Positions 25,097 to 37,737 of a stretch of 64,000 nt of DNA are shown one piece after another. Source of the stretch: Corinectria fuckeliana (taxonomy: Eukaryota; Ascomycota; Sordariomycetes; Hypocreales; Nectriaceae). A program made the position numbers and the translations under genes. Each line of letters begins with the position of its first letter. Within the stretch, counting starts at the first letter, position 1. Below the pieces are notes generated by a model that saw only the letters and a program-made list of their open reading frames with translations, was not told the DNA's origin and ran no database searches. The stretch lies in the NCBI GenBank assembly GCA_019137255.1, contig WPDH01000088.1, positions 124,001 through 188,000 on the forward strand. Direction: 5' to 3'.

Positions 25097-26020
25097 ATGG
25101 CTAGCCTCGCTCGGGGCTTCCGCCTCGCCGGCCTCCGGCCCCTCGGTGCCCACGCCGAGTTCGCCGCCGTCCGCTCCCGCTTCTTCGCTACCTCCATCCG
25201 ACTCCGAGCTGCGGAACCGGCTATCAAGGCCGTCCGGACTCCGCCCTCGGCCCCGTCAAGACACGCTCCTCATACCGCCATCACTACCACCGCCGCCGCC
25301 GCCGCCTCCTCCGTTACCCCGAGCCGATATGCCTTCGTCAAGAACCTTGCCACCAAACCCACTCCAACAATCCTCTACGAAGGGCCTTCACATTTCTGGT
25401 TCTACTTCGGCTGCTGGTCCAGCGGCATCACCATCCTCGCATGGACCGCCCTCACCGCCCCGACCGCCATCACCCAGCCCGAGGGCGTGCCCCAGTGGGT
25501 TGGCTACGTCTTCGGCGCATCCTACCTTCTCCTCGGCTCCATGGGCTTGTATCTTATTACGAAGACACCGAACATCGTCAGCGAGATCCGCGTGCTCCCT
25601 ATGCATGCGACAAAGCAGGCGGGGAACCCGCCACTCCAGATGGAAATCACGGTGAAGCGCATGGTGCCTCTGCTCCAGCCCAAGGTGATTACCACGACGC
25701 TCGACAAGGTGACGCTTGCGTCGCGCTTCTCGCTGCCAGAGGAGTACGTCCCTGAGCTGAAGCGCCTGGAGGTCAAGCGGGCTGAGGAGGCTAAGCGCAA
25801 GGCGCTGCGAAAGTTCGACATGGAGCACCTCTTGACGGTGCCGTTCCGCCAGGTCGGCCGTGGCTTCAGGGGCATGTTCAATGGCATCAAATCGGCGTGG
25901 ACAGACATGGGATACGGAGTCATCAAGGTGGATGGTAAGCTGTACAAAGTGGACGTGACCAAGGGCTTTGCGCACGATGGGTTCCGCACGCTGGAGAAGC
26001 TGGTGAACATTGAACAGTAG
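25097..26020 (+). CDS. Putative mitochondrial inner-membrane protein, TMEM70/186/223-like
   Basis: An intronless 307-codon gene. The Arg/Ala-rich, acid-poor N-terminus (MASLARGFRLAGLRPLGAHA, then SRFFATSIRLRAA) looks like a mitochondrial presequence. Two hydrophobic helices lie near residues 103-123 (FWFYFGCWSSGITILAW) and 143-163 (VGYVFGASYLLLGSMGLYL), separated by a short loop, followed by a soluble basic C-terminal domain. Two close helices plus a C-terminal domain recall the TMEM70/TMEM186/TMEM223 family of respiratory-complex assembly proteins, but I assign this from layout, not from a decisive motif. The Ala/Thr-rich stretch at residues 60-75 is low complexity. The antisense frames 25388-26203 and 25522-26121 are shadows. 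Confidence 0.72.
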   Translation: MASLARGFRLAGLRPLGAHAEFAAVRSRFFATSIRLRAAEPAIKAVRTPPSAPSRHAPHTAITTTAAAAASSVTPSRYAFVKNLATKPTPTILYEGPSHFWFYFGCWSSGITILAWTALTAPTAITQPEGVPQWVGYVFGASYLLLGSMGLYLITKTPNIVSEIRVLPMHATKQAGNPPLQMEITVKRMVPLLQPKVITTTLDKVTLASRFSLPEEYVPELKRLEVKRAEEAKRKALRKFDMEHLLTVPFRQVGRGFRGMFNGIKSAWTDMGYGVIKVDGKLYKVDVTKGFAHDGFRTLEKLVNIEQ

Positions 26021-26886
26021 GGAAGACGTGCTGCGATTAGATGCAGGCGGAAGCTTGAAAATGGGTGAGCCCTGGATCTGTTTCTTGTTCCTTCCGAGGA
26101 AGATGAAAGATATCCCAGCATAACATTGTGTTAGTAGTGTGGCTACCCTGTACTCTAAAGAACGTGCAAAAAAATGTATAAAATAGACGTCGCCTTCGAG
26201 CATGAGGAATCATATTTCCAGGGTGAAACTCAGCTCTCGGACTGAGGGGGAGCCTGCCAGACCCCATTGGACATTGGCTCAATCCCATGGGAACAATCAA
26301 GTCGGTAAAAGTTTTCCTCGGCTCGTGATGCCATCGCCCGATCGTCCCACGCACGACATCCACATCGGGATGAGGGCAGTGTTAAATCGGAAACCGTCCA
26401 ATCCAAAGAAACCCGCAGTAAATCACTCAATATACACCGTTAAAATCGAGGCGATCCTTGAGCAAGAAATCGCGGGGACACTCGACACGTACGATCGCGA
26501 TCTCCACCTAGCACAGAACCTCCGAATAGTTCACTTATGTGTGGAAGAGGTACCGCAGGTACACGATACCTGCTCCTCCCTAGTCCAAGGCTGATAGGTA
26601 ATCAATGGGAGCGAGATGCATCCTGTCGAGGCTCTTTTTAGGCTTCCAGACCCCTCGTGATCTTACAGATCTTATAGAGCCGCATGAAAACCGGCCTGTT
26701 GACTTGCATGGCATTCTGCTCACCCATAATCAGCCCATGTCGGCAATGGCCAGATACCGCAGAGCCACCCAGCGGCTGTCAAATTCGAGATGGCGCCGGT
26801 AGTGTCACTCGAGCCGAAACGCCCCTCGCGCCAGTGGCTGGCATGAGTCTGCATGCACGTCTTTGCGCCGGATGGGATCGTATCGA

Positions 26887-26902
26887 CATACATACATACA
26901 TA
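26887..26902. repeat. (CATA)4 microsatellite
   Basis: Four perfect CATA units in intergenic DNA. Confidence 0.9.
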
Positions 26903-29900
26903 CGTGCATGCGTAGGCGCTTTGTCGTGTTGATCAGCAATTAGCCTCATCGGCACAAGTACTTGGGTTGACCGCATTTGCCCAAGTCTTCCCGGTTTCTT
27001 CGTCCCATGATACAATGGATGGTCGGGTGGCGGAGTGTGAAGTTCTTCGTATCCGAGTCGATTGGAGGACAATGGGGTCAACCATGGATAAGCTCCATGT
27101 CCAAGCTTGGATGGCATCAACGTACAGACGCAGAGGCCAACAGTCCCGCGAAACGAATCCTTGAAGGGCGGGGGAAAATTTCGTGCTGTATGAAGTAATA
27201 AGTAGGTATGGAGTAGTCAATGCTGCATGGAACAGGTTACCCCTCCAAAGCAACGTCGTTAATATCCAGGCTCATCGTGGCGGTCAGTCAGCCTCACTCA
27301 CAGTTCCTCACTGACGAGGCTATCCTTGACATGGACTTGCGGCTTGCGACCAGGACTCTAGTCTAGATACCCCGCTGTAGGAACCCAGCTAGTGCGGCGG
27401 CTCCTTTGAAGCAAGCTCGGCCGGTCGGACAAAGTCGCCAGAGGTTCTGCCAATATCATGCCATGCCTGCGCTAGGAGTCAGCAGTCTCATATTACTTCG
27501 TACAATGACAAGAAACCCTCCGGCACCTAGATGCGCCGCTGTGTCCCCCCCTGCTTCTTCAGGGTCCAGTCCTAGAGAACCGCACAGATCATTGCGCGCG
27601 CACACAAATCGTAATCCGACTTCATCAATCCGACGCTGAAAATGGTCCATCGCGAATGTTGGCTGAGAACTGCCCCATTACTGACCAACAGCCGACCCCT
27701 CGATCCATGCTCGCCAAAACCTCCTTGTGGGCTCTCGACGTCATCGTGGCTCCGCGATGCTTGCATAGGTGGGCGGTGTTAGTTGGAGTATATGCGCGTG
27801 AGGCTGGCGTGCGTTTGCGGTGAATGGTGAGATGCTGTGTCTGTCCCACAAAACGCGATGGGTCCTGGTGTTTAGCGTAGCGGGCGCGCCTTCGAGGTTG
27901 AGATTGAACGAAGATTAATACCATATTCAGATATCTAGTCTCAAAATACACCCTGTTAGGGAAATGCCATGCCGACAGTGTTTCGCGGAGCACCCTCGAT
28001 CGGCAGAGGCAACGACGAAAACGACTCCAAGAGGGTCCTCGAGGTGCAGTCTGCGTTGTACATACCGGAGTAGTAGACATCAGGTGAGAAACGTGCTGAT
28101 AATTGATTACTGGCATTTCGTCACAGTTTCTATGGTCGGTGGCCGGGGGGCTGTGAGCTTCTGCCCACTTACACGCGCCTACATATAAGGCTATGTAGGC
28201 CATCGGTCGACACAGGGCCTCAGTGTAGTATTGAAGTGGGGATGGCTGTCTAACAATGGAATACAGCGAAGAAACATATTGGTATCCAGAAAACCTTCCT
28301 TCGACATCCGACGGGCGTTGGTGAAACACGGTCAACGCATGCCGGTAGGTAAAGAAGCAAGGGTCTACCACTGGGAAGTACTCCGTATCTACGCAGTGTC
28401 AGGATATCTCTGCAGGCAGTGAATCCATACCTAGCCGGCCGCATTGGCGGGGTGGGTTGGTTGGAAACAAACTTGGGCCACCAAGGTTGGATATCTGCTC
28501 AGTTTCTCGACTCTTTCGGCCGCTCCCTAGTGTGCGACGGGTGCCGTGGTCGACTTCTCTGCCGTCACCTCCGCCTCCGTGGCCTGTCGCACCAAGCAGT
28601 ATCATCGTCCGGCCGCCGTGACTCTGAGATGCAAAAGTGGCCTGTCGTCGATGAGGATTGGGCAATCCCCCACCAGATCGAGGGGTAAACTTTTGGGGGA
28701 GGAAACCAGACCCCTGCCTCCCCCCCCTCCATTTCTACTCCTGGTGTCTGATGTTTGAGGTCTGGAGTGTAGTCTCTCCTGCTTGCACGACATCGTTTGC
28801 TGGCCGATGGTCACAGATGAGACGAGGGCCAGGAGGGTGGTCGAGGGTCGAGAGACGGCACATATCGCAGACCATGTAACTGCAGTATAAGTTAAAATGC
28901 CCGCAGTGTCGAGAGTGGGCGAATGGGTGTGGACACTAGCTGCATCGCGCCATCCGCTAACGCGTCGGAGGTGTGGTATACTCTATCTGCGTGTCTGTGT
29001 CTGTGTGTATTCTTGCATGGTGTTCTAAGTGCTCGCCTCCATCGTCGCGGGGAAGAGCAGCGGTGAGCGGAGAGCCGGGCGAATCGCCGCGAGCAATCTG
29101 CAATCCCGCAAGCCAGTTCTCGAGGGTGCCCTCCGGTTCCTACATAGTATTGCCACACAGGACGAATGTGTCTTCGGCGTCATGTGCCCCTCCGTTGCAA
29201 TCTGGGCATTGAAGCACCTGGGCATCGTGGTTGGCCGTGGCGGTCCTGATTTCTAGAACAACCGCCAGTAGCGCGGGGTTGACCGTCTTAGGGACTGTCA
29301 AAGGAGGCTCAGCCGACCCGCCATCATCGTACTTGGTGGTCAGGGAATGGAGACGATTCGTCAAGGGCGGACCATCCCACACTCTTCCCACCCTCCATTT
29401 AGCATGCTCCGACCGCCAAACATCTACACGCGTCGATTGGTTGCATGGCCGTGTTGCGCAACTGATCAACGGCGCCCAAAGCAGATGGCCATCAAAACTG
29501 CTCACCCTGGGGCTGTTCATGCTCGTTGCCATGACCGCTGTCATTGGACCAACTCGTCTGACTCGTTGAGATCCGAGCGGTCGAAACAGCACTGAGCGCT
29601 GGAGTTTGTTAACGCTCCCTGTGGACGTGACGCTAGCTTCATCGTCAATGTGGACCCTTCGCTTAGTGTGACGCGGTGTGTGTCCGATCTGAGGATTGTA
29701 GACGTTGGTCTCTCTGCTGCGTTGATGTCAATTCTCTTCCCCAGACTGAGGCGCGAAGACCGGATGGCGAGCTTATCGCTTGGTGAAGCTCATCGGACTG
29801 GAGCCCGGAGATGATCCCAGCATCGGCTTGTGTTGTGGCTAGTGCACAATGGCACGACCCCTGCTCGACCCTTGTCACGTCTTCCTTGCTGAAGTTGTGG

Positions 29901-30860
29901 ATGTTCAAACTTTCGCTCACTGCTGTGCTCTCAGGGTCGCTACACCATGTTCTCCCAACTGTGATCTCATCGTCTGACCTTATGCGCTAGACTTGGCGCT
30001 GTCGTAAGTTTACACTCTTACAGTTGACGGCACGAGAGGACACTGCATGCAAGATAGGCGACCATGGCTTGAGCCATGTCTGTGATGAAGCTCGCAGAAT
30101 TCCCCCATGCAGTAACAGTTCGTGAAGTCCTTAGTTAATCCATACACCAAGAGCCCAGTTGCCCGATACGGCAACGGATAAGACGAAGTGGAACAGGGCT
30201 GATGACGGCGCCGAACCACCCGGGGGTCTAGATGCCGTCCATCGGCTGTAGGCCAGAGTCAACAAAAAAGTCTCAGCCATGGTCAGCATGGTGCAATCCT
30301 TGCGGCCGAAAAGAAGCGATGTGTCTTTCCTGGAAGCTCATAACGATGGTTCATGTTGATATTCCACCTTTGCGACTTCCCTTGAGCCGGGATTTGCGAT
30401 ATATCGACGAAGCTGCCGAGGGCGACGGAGGTATAGATAGATAAAGACAAGAGGGGACTAGAACTGGACGATCAAATGATCTGAGTGGTTGGGGAAGATA
30501 ACTAGCCATGTCTCTCTTTCAGGTCTGGGCAGGCAGCCTGTTGGAAGAAGGTGTGGGAGTGCAACCCGGTGTCGTCGGGTTGCCCATTCTGGCTTCTTTG
30601 GCCCCGACCATTGCGGGACACTCACACAACACCACAGCGCCGCTAAGTCTGAGCAGGAGGATTCTCGTGACGACTTCACGCACCCAAAGGACCATGCGGA
30701 GACTGGCCGGAACAAGACGGACAAGTGCCAGTTCGTCCCACGACACAATGCGGAAACATCAAAGGAGAACATGGCGCGGATGGACAAAGCCCCGAAGATA
30801 TTGCCGTAGTGTGACGACAGAAGAGCAACATCGCTCGGCTTGACACTATGATTTTCTTTC

Positions 30861-30917
30861 TGCGGTCTGGTCTGCGGTCTGTGGTCTGTGGTCTGTGGTC
30901 TGGAGTCTGGGATCTGG
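30861..30917. repeat. GGTCTGTG-type tandem repeat
   Basis: Imperfect 7-8 bp units (ggtctg, ggtctgtg) repeated about seven times. Intergenic. Confidence 0.8.
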
Positions 30918-33213
30918 TGAAAATCATGGCCTCTCAGGGAACCCTTGATGGTGGTTCAAGCGGGATGGACCCTTGAGGCACTGGGGGTCTTTGAAGTCCA
31001 AGGTACATGACCAGGGGCTGGCGGGCGGCCCTTGGACGCAGGATGACATGCAACCCCCAATCAAAGACCGTCGCCACGCGGGCGCAGTGGATATGTGACA
31101 TAATTGCAGCTGGCGCGCTGAGAGGCAGCAAATGGCATACAGAAGGCTCCGCTGCGATTTCCCGAGATGCAGTAGGCGCAGGCGCAGGCGCAGGATGCGA
31201 TGCGTCAAACGGCGAGCCGAGTCTAAGAGAAAGAGGGCGAGGGGGGAAGAAGGGAGAGTGCGAGTGCGAGCGAAGTATCACGGTGGTGAGGGGTGAGGGG
31301 TTTCGAGGCGTGAGGCGTGAGGCGATAGGAATGGGAGTGGTCCCGGTTGCTGAGCGGTGTGAAGCCTTGGGGTTTGGGGTTTGGCGGGCAATCCAGAGCT
31401 CATGGTCTCGTGGCCGTGTTTATTTGTGATGCGTGACGACATGTCTTGGAACACGACGGGGTATCAATACCGTAGCGGGACATTGGGCAGAGCACGCACG
31501 ATTGGAAGTATGATGTAGTCTTGCGGGTGGATGGGTGATCCAGACGGTGTGTTGTGTGTGTGCGTCATGCCCGGCTTGGTTTGGGTGGGTGGCATTTGTC
31601 GTGGTGGAGCAGTCCATGTTGATGTTGCTGAATCGTGCCGTGGTGGGAGGATGTCACTGATGAAGTTGAAAACTGCCTTGTGGGTGGGTGGGTTGTACTG
31701 TATCTCAGGGCAAGAATAAATCCCACTTCGAGAAGTAGCAGCTGTCCACCATTATAGCCACCTCACCAGCACCAGGATATCATCTCCATTATGAGTAGAC
31801 TGCTTCGAACTCCTTGTCGCCTCGCTAGAAATGAGACTTCATGCACACAGCATAGAGCGCAACTTGATGGCGATACGGACATATCAAGCAAGTTATTTGT
31901 AGTAGTGTCTTGGGCTATGACTAGTAAGTTAAAGACGAAACGACATGACGACGGTCCAGACCTGGCACGACTCTTGTAACCGATGCAAGGGACAGAGGCT
32001 CTCTTTTCGTCAGTTGCACGTTGAAGAGCCTCGAGGCATTGTCCCTCTTAATATCGCGCCTGCTTGCAGTCTTGCGCGCCAAAAGCCCCTTATCATTTAT
32101 CTCTGGGTTGTATCGCACTGATTAACGTGGTAGTTTGGCGGAGGCGCCGGCCCTAGTATCGGTAGCATCGAATTTCGGGGCACCGTTGAAAGACGCCATC
32201 TCCGTGTCCTGGGGGACGACGGTGGTTTTTTCTCCCTTTTTGACAGATGCTGTAAACAAACAACAACACCACAGGCAACACACTGGGCCTTGTCCTTGCC
32301 GTCTATCCAAGCCCCCCTCCTTGAACGGTGAGACATCGCATGGCCGCCTAGGGTGAACCGCAGACACTCAATCTCCTTGAATCTCACATAGCACCACCCA
32401 CAGTGACAGTGGATGGTTCGTAGTTTGCCGTCCAATGGCCATTTGAGACTTCCACGAGACGTCTGTGGATGCCGCACCGTGAACCTGTGATGGATGGAAA
32501 CGAGGGCGCGCAGCTCGTGAGCGAGTCCCGACGTCAAGACTCCCGCTAAGCGGCCTGGTTGGACAGACCAGCGGCAAATGCCCATCACCAATCTCGTGTG
32601 CAGCACTCGCATTCTCTCCTGCTACTCGTCGCACCTGGCCCTTGTCCCGGTCGCTGCGCCAAGCTACCCCCACATGGACTCCATGGACTCCATCGCGACC
32701 CCACTTGAGACCTCCGAACGCTCGGCCGCGTTGTGCCATTTTCTCTCGTCGACCTGCGAGCTGGAGCTGGGGCACGGCCAGGCCGGGGGACGACATGCCG
32801 CCGCACTCGCCTTGTGAGACGGCCGTTTTTCTTTCTCTTTCTTTTTCCCTTCCTTTCCCAGCCTCCGTCGTCCGTCCCAGCTGAGAAGTATTACCTCAGA
32901 TGCAGGAGCTGATCACCCGAAGGAGAGGGAGGCGGCGGCGACTCTGAAGACAATTCCCAAAGTTGCGAATCCCAGTGTCGTGTGGCGGGCTGGGCTCTGC
33001 ATCTCCTGTGTCTTGCTCCGTTCCGGTTGGCGGCCGAGCGCCGCTGAACAGGGTATCGTAATCATCATCACTCGGGCTTGTCGGGGAGAGGCCACGGAGG
33101 CAAGGTGAAGGAGGCATGAAGGCGATGAGGGGAAATCCGAAAATCCCTACGAATCCCTACGTTATCACGCATGGCTATCAGAGCACCTGCCATGGCAGAC
33201 GTCACTGCTGCTA

Positions 33214-33275
33214 GGTGGATGGTGGATGCGATGGGTGCGAAGGGTGCGATGGATGCGATGGAGCGACGAGCGATG
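33214..33275. repeat. Degenerate GATGGRTGC tandem repeat
   Basis: Short units related to gatgggtgc and gatggatgc repeat with errors over about 60 bp. Intergenic. Confidence 0.65.
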
Positions 33276-34197
33276 GATCCATTCCATCGTCCCAGGGCGC
33301 AGACGGACGATGCCCACCACTGATCAGGCATTGAATCGAGACGGCCACGGCATGTGCTCACTGCTGCGCACTGCTGCGATGGCCTGCTTGCAGACAGCTG
33401 CAAGTGCTAATGCAGTCGACCGTCTCGCATCCATTATTGGCTGTCTTCGAGAGAGGGCCCTCGCTCTTTGACGGCGGCAAAGGGCCCCAGAACGGCCAGA
33501 GAGTCTTTCTCTTCGCGGCTCAGTGGGCTCGCCCGTGGGACCCTCAGAGGGTCGCTGCATGAGGGCGGGTCGTCAAGTACCGGGTACTTTAGCCAAGGCC
33601 CACAGGTGGTCAACGACTCCACGAGTAGCCCCCCCTACATCTAAACTTGCCCCCATCAAGCCCCCATCAAGCCCAATCAACCGCCTGCAGCACCACTGAT
33701 GAACCGGCCAGGGTGTGCGTGCTCAGGTAGGAGTCCAGTCCACTCCTGTTCAGGTAGCGGCGTCTCAATCCCCTAGGGTGAGACCCTCGTCCCCGTGGTT
33801 GGGCGCCCCCATGGCATCTCATCCCACAGACGTCCCCTAATGCTCTTGGCGGCCATGGCGGGCTTCTGGCGGGTCCGGTCTAAGCCAAAGCCCTCGACGC
33901 TCCAGGCCTGCCAGGGCGCCAGGACGCCATGGGCTATAGTAACCCGCCCGGCCCCTCCACCGTCCGCTGGGACCCTTCTTGCACTTGTTCCTCTCTTCCT
34001 CCTCCTCCATCCTCCCCATCCTCCAATCCTGCCGTGGCGCCGACAACCCACGAGAAGGAGCCTGGGTTCGCGGCTATCCATCACATCGTGTACGACGAAT
34101 CTCTCCGGCATCGAATCCGTCCGAGGCTTGCTTTTCTTGTTCCGTGCTTTTTTGGGTCTTGGTATCGCTGCTGTTGCTTCCGCCGCACTGCCTTCCT

Positions 34198-34244
34198 CCC
34201 CCCCCCCCCCCCNNCCGCCCTGCCTTCCTCCCCCCCCCCCCCCC
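34198..34244. other. Poly-C tract with two ambiguous bases (assembly uncertainty)
   Basis: Two C runs of about 14-15 bases flank N at 34213-34214, and the text gccttcct precedes each run. This near-duplication suggests a poorly resolved homopolymer or an overlap join, so the true length here is uncertain. Confidence 0.9.
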
Positions 34245-35127
34245 TTGCGAGGTAAGTTTCGATATGATGTTGCGTGCTGTTTGTTGTTATTGCTGCTGCC
34301 ATGCGAATGCTTGTTTCTCTGCCCCGATCCCTCGATATGTTTAATGTCATTGTTGTTTGTTGTCTGCCTCGCCACGGGGATAACGTGGATGAGAATCGCT
34401 GATTTGGCAACTCCACCATTGTCTGCACTTTTCAACCTCCGCCTCGTCCTGACTTTTCGACCTCCTCCCCTTTGGCTTCCTCCTACGTCCACTTTGCGTA
34501 CACAAACTCTGCAACGCTACCCCTCTGCCTCTCTGCACTCCGTGTCTCGCTGCAGACACCGCTGCGTCGAACGGGTTCATGTGCCCTAGAACCCCTTGTC
34601 CATCACCATCCCGTCGTTTGCTCGCTCGCGCGCCCGTGCACCGTGAATGTTGCCCCAAGGACTCCCCGAGTGCGTGTGACCACGGCGAATGCGACATCGA
34701 CTGCTACTGTTCACGAACAGTGAGCTACCGACGCTGTGCGACAATCCCCCGAATCTCTTGACTTCCTTGTGCTCCGCGGCACTGGTTTCTTTGTTCGTTT
34801 GTTCTGCGTCCGTTGTCCAGACCCTGGGATTTCTGCTGAAAGCTCGTGGATGCCTGTGTCTCTCGGATATTTTTCTTCTTCGATTCTCTTGACCTCGATA
34901 TCTGCTACCAGGCGAAAACTTGCCACTGACCCTACTGTAACGCAGACTTGGCTTCTTTTGCCGTTTCGTTCCTTCGATTCACCATCCGACCGTGATACAC
35001 TGCGTGGAACCTTCCCTCGACGACTCTCGATACCCGTGCCGTTCCCGGCCGCCCGTCCCTCGAAACTCAAACCTCAACTATATCTCATCCGGGTCACCCC
35101 GCTCCCGATGCGCTGCGGCCGATAACC

Positions 35128-37737
35128 ATGGATTCAGAAGACGGAGAACTGTTCATAAAGGTACGACTGCTTCACTGGGCAGCGAACTGCTTTCCCGGCG
35201 CACCAGAGCCTATTCGCTAACTTTGAAAACAGCAACTTGCCGGCTTCGTGCGGACACACGAAAAGGCCCTGGCCAACGCGCTTCAGTTCCAGCGCCGCGA
35301 AGTTCGGCATAAATCCTCGCAAAGCACTAGCGCTGCCACGATAACACAACCCTCGACTACACTACCCGAACGCCCTTCGACGTCCGCCTCGACCTCCAGC
35401 TCACTCGCCGCTGCCTTGTCACTAGGCAACCTCAACTTCACCTCCCACAATGTCAAGTCTGCAAAGTTGGCTCTGACACCTCACCACCTCTTCTACCTTC
35501 TCTCCCGATTCGAGGAGCTGAGCATAAATGTCGGCCCCATGAAGGTTCGCCTCGAGAACCTACATGACAGCTCCTCCTCAGCCAACTATGTCTCGTTCCT
35601 CAGCAACACCCAACGGTCGAGGAGCAAGGGCTCCGATATTGATTCTATACACTCCGTGTCGAGCATCCGAAGCGTCATGTCGGGCATGTCTGCTTTGTGG
35701 GCCAGCTTTGGTATCGGCGCCAGCATCTCGGCCGCCCGAACGGAGCGTCAAAAGGCCGCTCTTCAGGCGGATATGAAGTACCTCTATTCAGCCTTCACCA
35801 AGATTCCCTGTTTGAGGTTGGCACCCGACTGGCGTGCTCGTCTCATTCGCGGCTACGAAGAGTTTCCCTTTGACTCGGCTGTTCCCCTCTACGCCTTCAA
35901 GAACCTCCAGGCTCTTGAAGTAAGCAGTATCGACTTTAGACAATTTTTCGGCTGGGACCGCCTGGCTGATCAGTTGCGGTCGCTTACCTTGAAGCGCGCT
36001 GGCATCGACGATCCCGCAGACATTCTAATCGACATCGTCCTCGATGACATGGACAAACGGCGCCGACGTACCTCCAAGTCTCAGTCGTCGCCCACGAACG
36101 CGTGGCCAGGTAGCAGCAGCCCGCGGAGAAGCGATGCGCATACCGGCCACCCGGAACTGCACCGCGCGGCGTCTGCGCCTAGTTCACCAGACCCTCGTGT
36201 CTCGAGTGAGCTGCGCATTGGCTCCATGACCACGAGCGAGCATGCCGTCGAAGATGGTAGCAGGCGAACATCCATCGGTAGAGACGATGTCGATGACTTG
36301 CCGAGTTCGCCGAAGAAGGGTTCCCGTCCCCGGAGTAACTCGCCTCAGCGACCTACTAGTTCTCGAACACAGTCCCATCCTACCCGTGGCCACCACCGCA
36401 TGAGACGATCAGGATCCGGAAGCTCGAACTCCAGCCTTTCCGACTCTTGGACTCACAACCACCACGTCCGAGGAAGCTCGGGAAATCTCCTAGCCATGGG
36501 CATTCTACCTTCATCCAAGTGGCGCTTCTTGAGACATCTTAGCTTGGCGGACAACTCCATGCACTCCATCCCCCAAACCAGCCTCACCCCCCTCTCCAAC
36601 ACACTCTTCTCCCTTGACCTCTCCTCAAACCTCTTCAGCCAGATCCCGGACAGCCTGGCTACCCTTACCGCCCTCCGTGCACTAAACCTTTCACATTGCA
36701 TGATCGACTCTCTTCAGTCATTGACCCGCAATCCCCTTCCTGCAATCACGGCTCTTAACCTTCGGGCTAACAGGCTGCAGTGCCTTGCCGGCATTGAAAA
36801 GCTGTTCCCGCTAGAGCGACTGGATTTGCGAGACAACCGCATCGTTGACCCTATGGAGCTTGCGAGATTGACTGGTATTCCTGAGATCCGTGAGATCTAC
36901 GTCGAGGGTAATCCCTTTGCCCGCACCCACAAGGATTACCGCGTGACCATCTTCAACCTCTTCCGGAAGGCCCCTGGATACACCGAAGACGTCATCATCG
37001 ACGGAACCGGCCCTAGCTACGCCGAGAGGCGGCAGCTCGTGGATCGCCCTCCTATACCCGAATCTGTTCCGGTAGTAAAGCCACAGGTCTCGGAAGTACC
37101 AACCGTTGATGTGAGCAAACCCGCCATTGTCTATAATGCCCCGAGAGAGCCAGCTGTGCTCCGAAAAGAGCGGCCTCTCCCCCAGGCTGTTATGAGTGAG
37201 AGCAATACCACGTCAACTCGCCGTCGCAAAACGCCCAAGCGCCGTATTGTCGACCTGGCTACCAACGATACTGCACCTTCCCCCGCCCCTGTGGATCTGC
37301 GCGCTGCGAGGCCAACGTTGAAGCCCGCCAAGGTCCCTATTACTATCGATGGCAATTACCGCATCTCTCACCAACCCGAGTCCAAGTTGCTACCACCTGT
37401 TGTGCTATCAAGCAACTCTAGCGGCGGCTTCGCTAGCTCACCGGAAGTTCCTCGGATCGACACGAGTGTTGTGCCTAACATTTCGTCCGTGTATCAACCT
37501 GGCGATGCCCAAGATTGGGATGCCAGCGGTGAAATCTACCGCCAAAAGATTGAAGCCTTGCGGGACAAGGTCGGAAATGGCTATCTTTCTGTTTTGAGTG
37601 AGGAGAGCTGGGCCCCTAACGGCTCATCAGACTTCGCTCCATCTGGCCTCCCATCTTCAGCCGCTCTTCGGGCGGCTCACACTTCCCGCCACGTACCACC
37701 CGCCCAGGCTATTCACAGTGGTCGAACACTAGGATAG
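35128..37737 (+). CDS. Leucine-rich-repeat protein (STK11IP/nischarin-like group)
   Basis: Exon 35128..35160 (33 nt) and exon 35233..37737 join in phase 0 over a 72-nt intron, giving 845 residues. The N-terminal 290 residues form a conserved-looking domain (LTPHHLFYLLSRFEELS, YEEFPFDSAVPLYAFKNLQAL). A Ser/Arg/Pro-rich disordered insert follows (about residues 290-420). Five or so LRRs lie near residues 435-570 (LRHLSLADNSMHSIP, LFSLDLSSNLFSQIP, LRALNLSHCMIDSL, ALNLRANRLQCL, LERLDLRDNRIVDP), ending in an LRR-cap-like segment, EIYVEGNPFARTHKDYR. The C-terminal 230 residues are disordered. The layout recalls STK11IP-type LRR proteins at membranes or in polarity signalling; I infer this from the order of domains and cannot name a yeast orthologue. 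Confidence 0.82.

Larger units (their letters stand above)
26021..35127. other. 9.1-kb region with no supportable protein gene
   Basis: Frames here are short and overlapping, mostly with Cys/Trp/His/Arg-rich chance composition, including the longest (27625-28371, minus, 248 codons). The base composition is not obviously AT-rich, so there is no plain sign of repeat-induced mutation. It contains simple repeats (26887, 30861, 33214), an assembly ambiguity at 34213, and from about 33.9 kb a pyrimidine-rich stretch that is probably promoter and leader of the LRR gene. A long noncoding transcript cannot be excluded. Confidence 0.5.

Noticed and set aside
27625..28371. 248-codon minus-strand frame in the gene-poor region
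   Set aside because: Composition is rich in Cys, His, Trp and Arg, with no known domain, no signal and no supporting splice structure; probably chance.
33773..34589. Overlapping long frames on both strands across the poly-C/N tract
   Set aside because: Low-complexity Pro or Gly strings created by C runs and the Ns.
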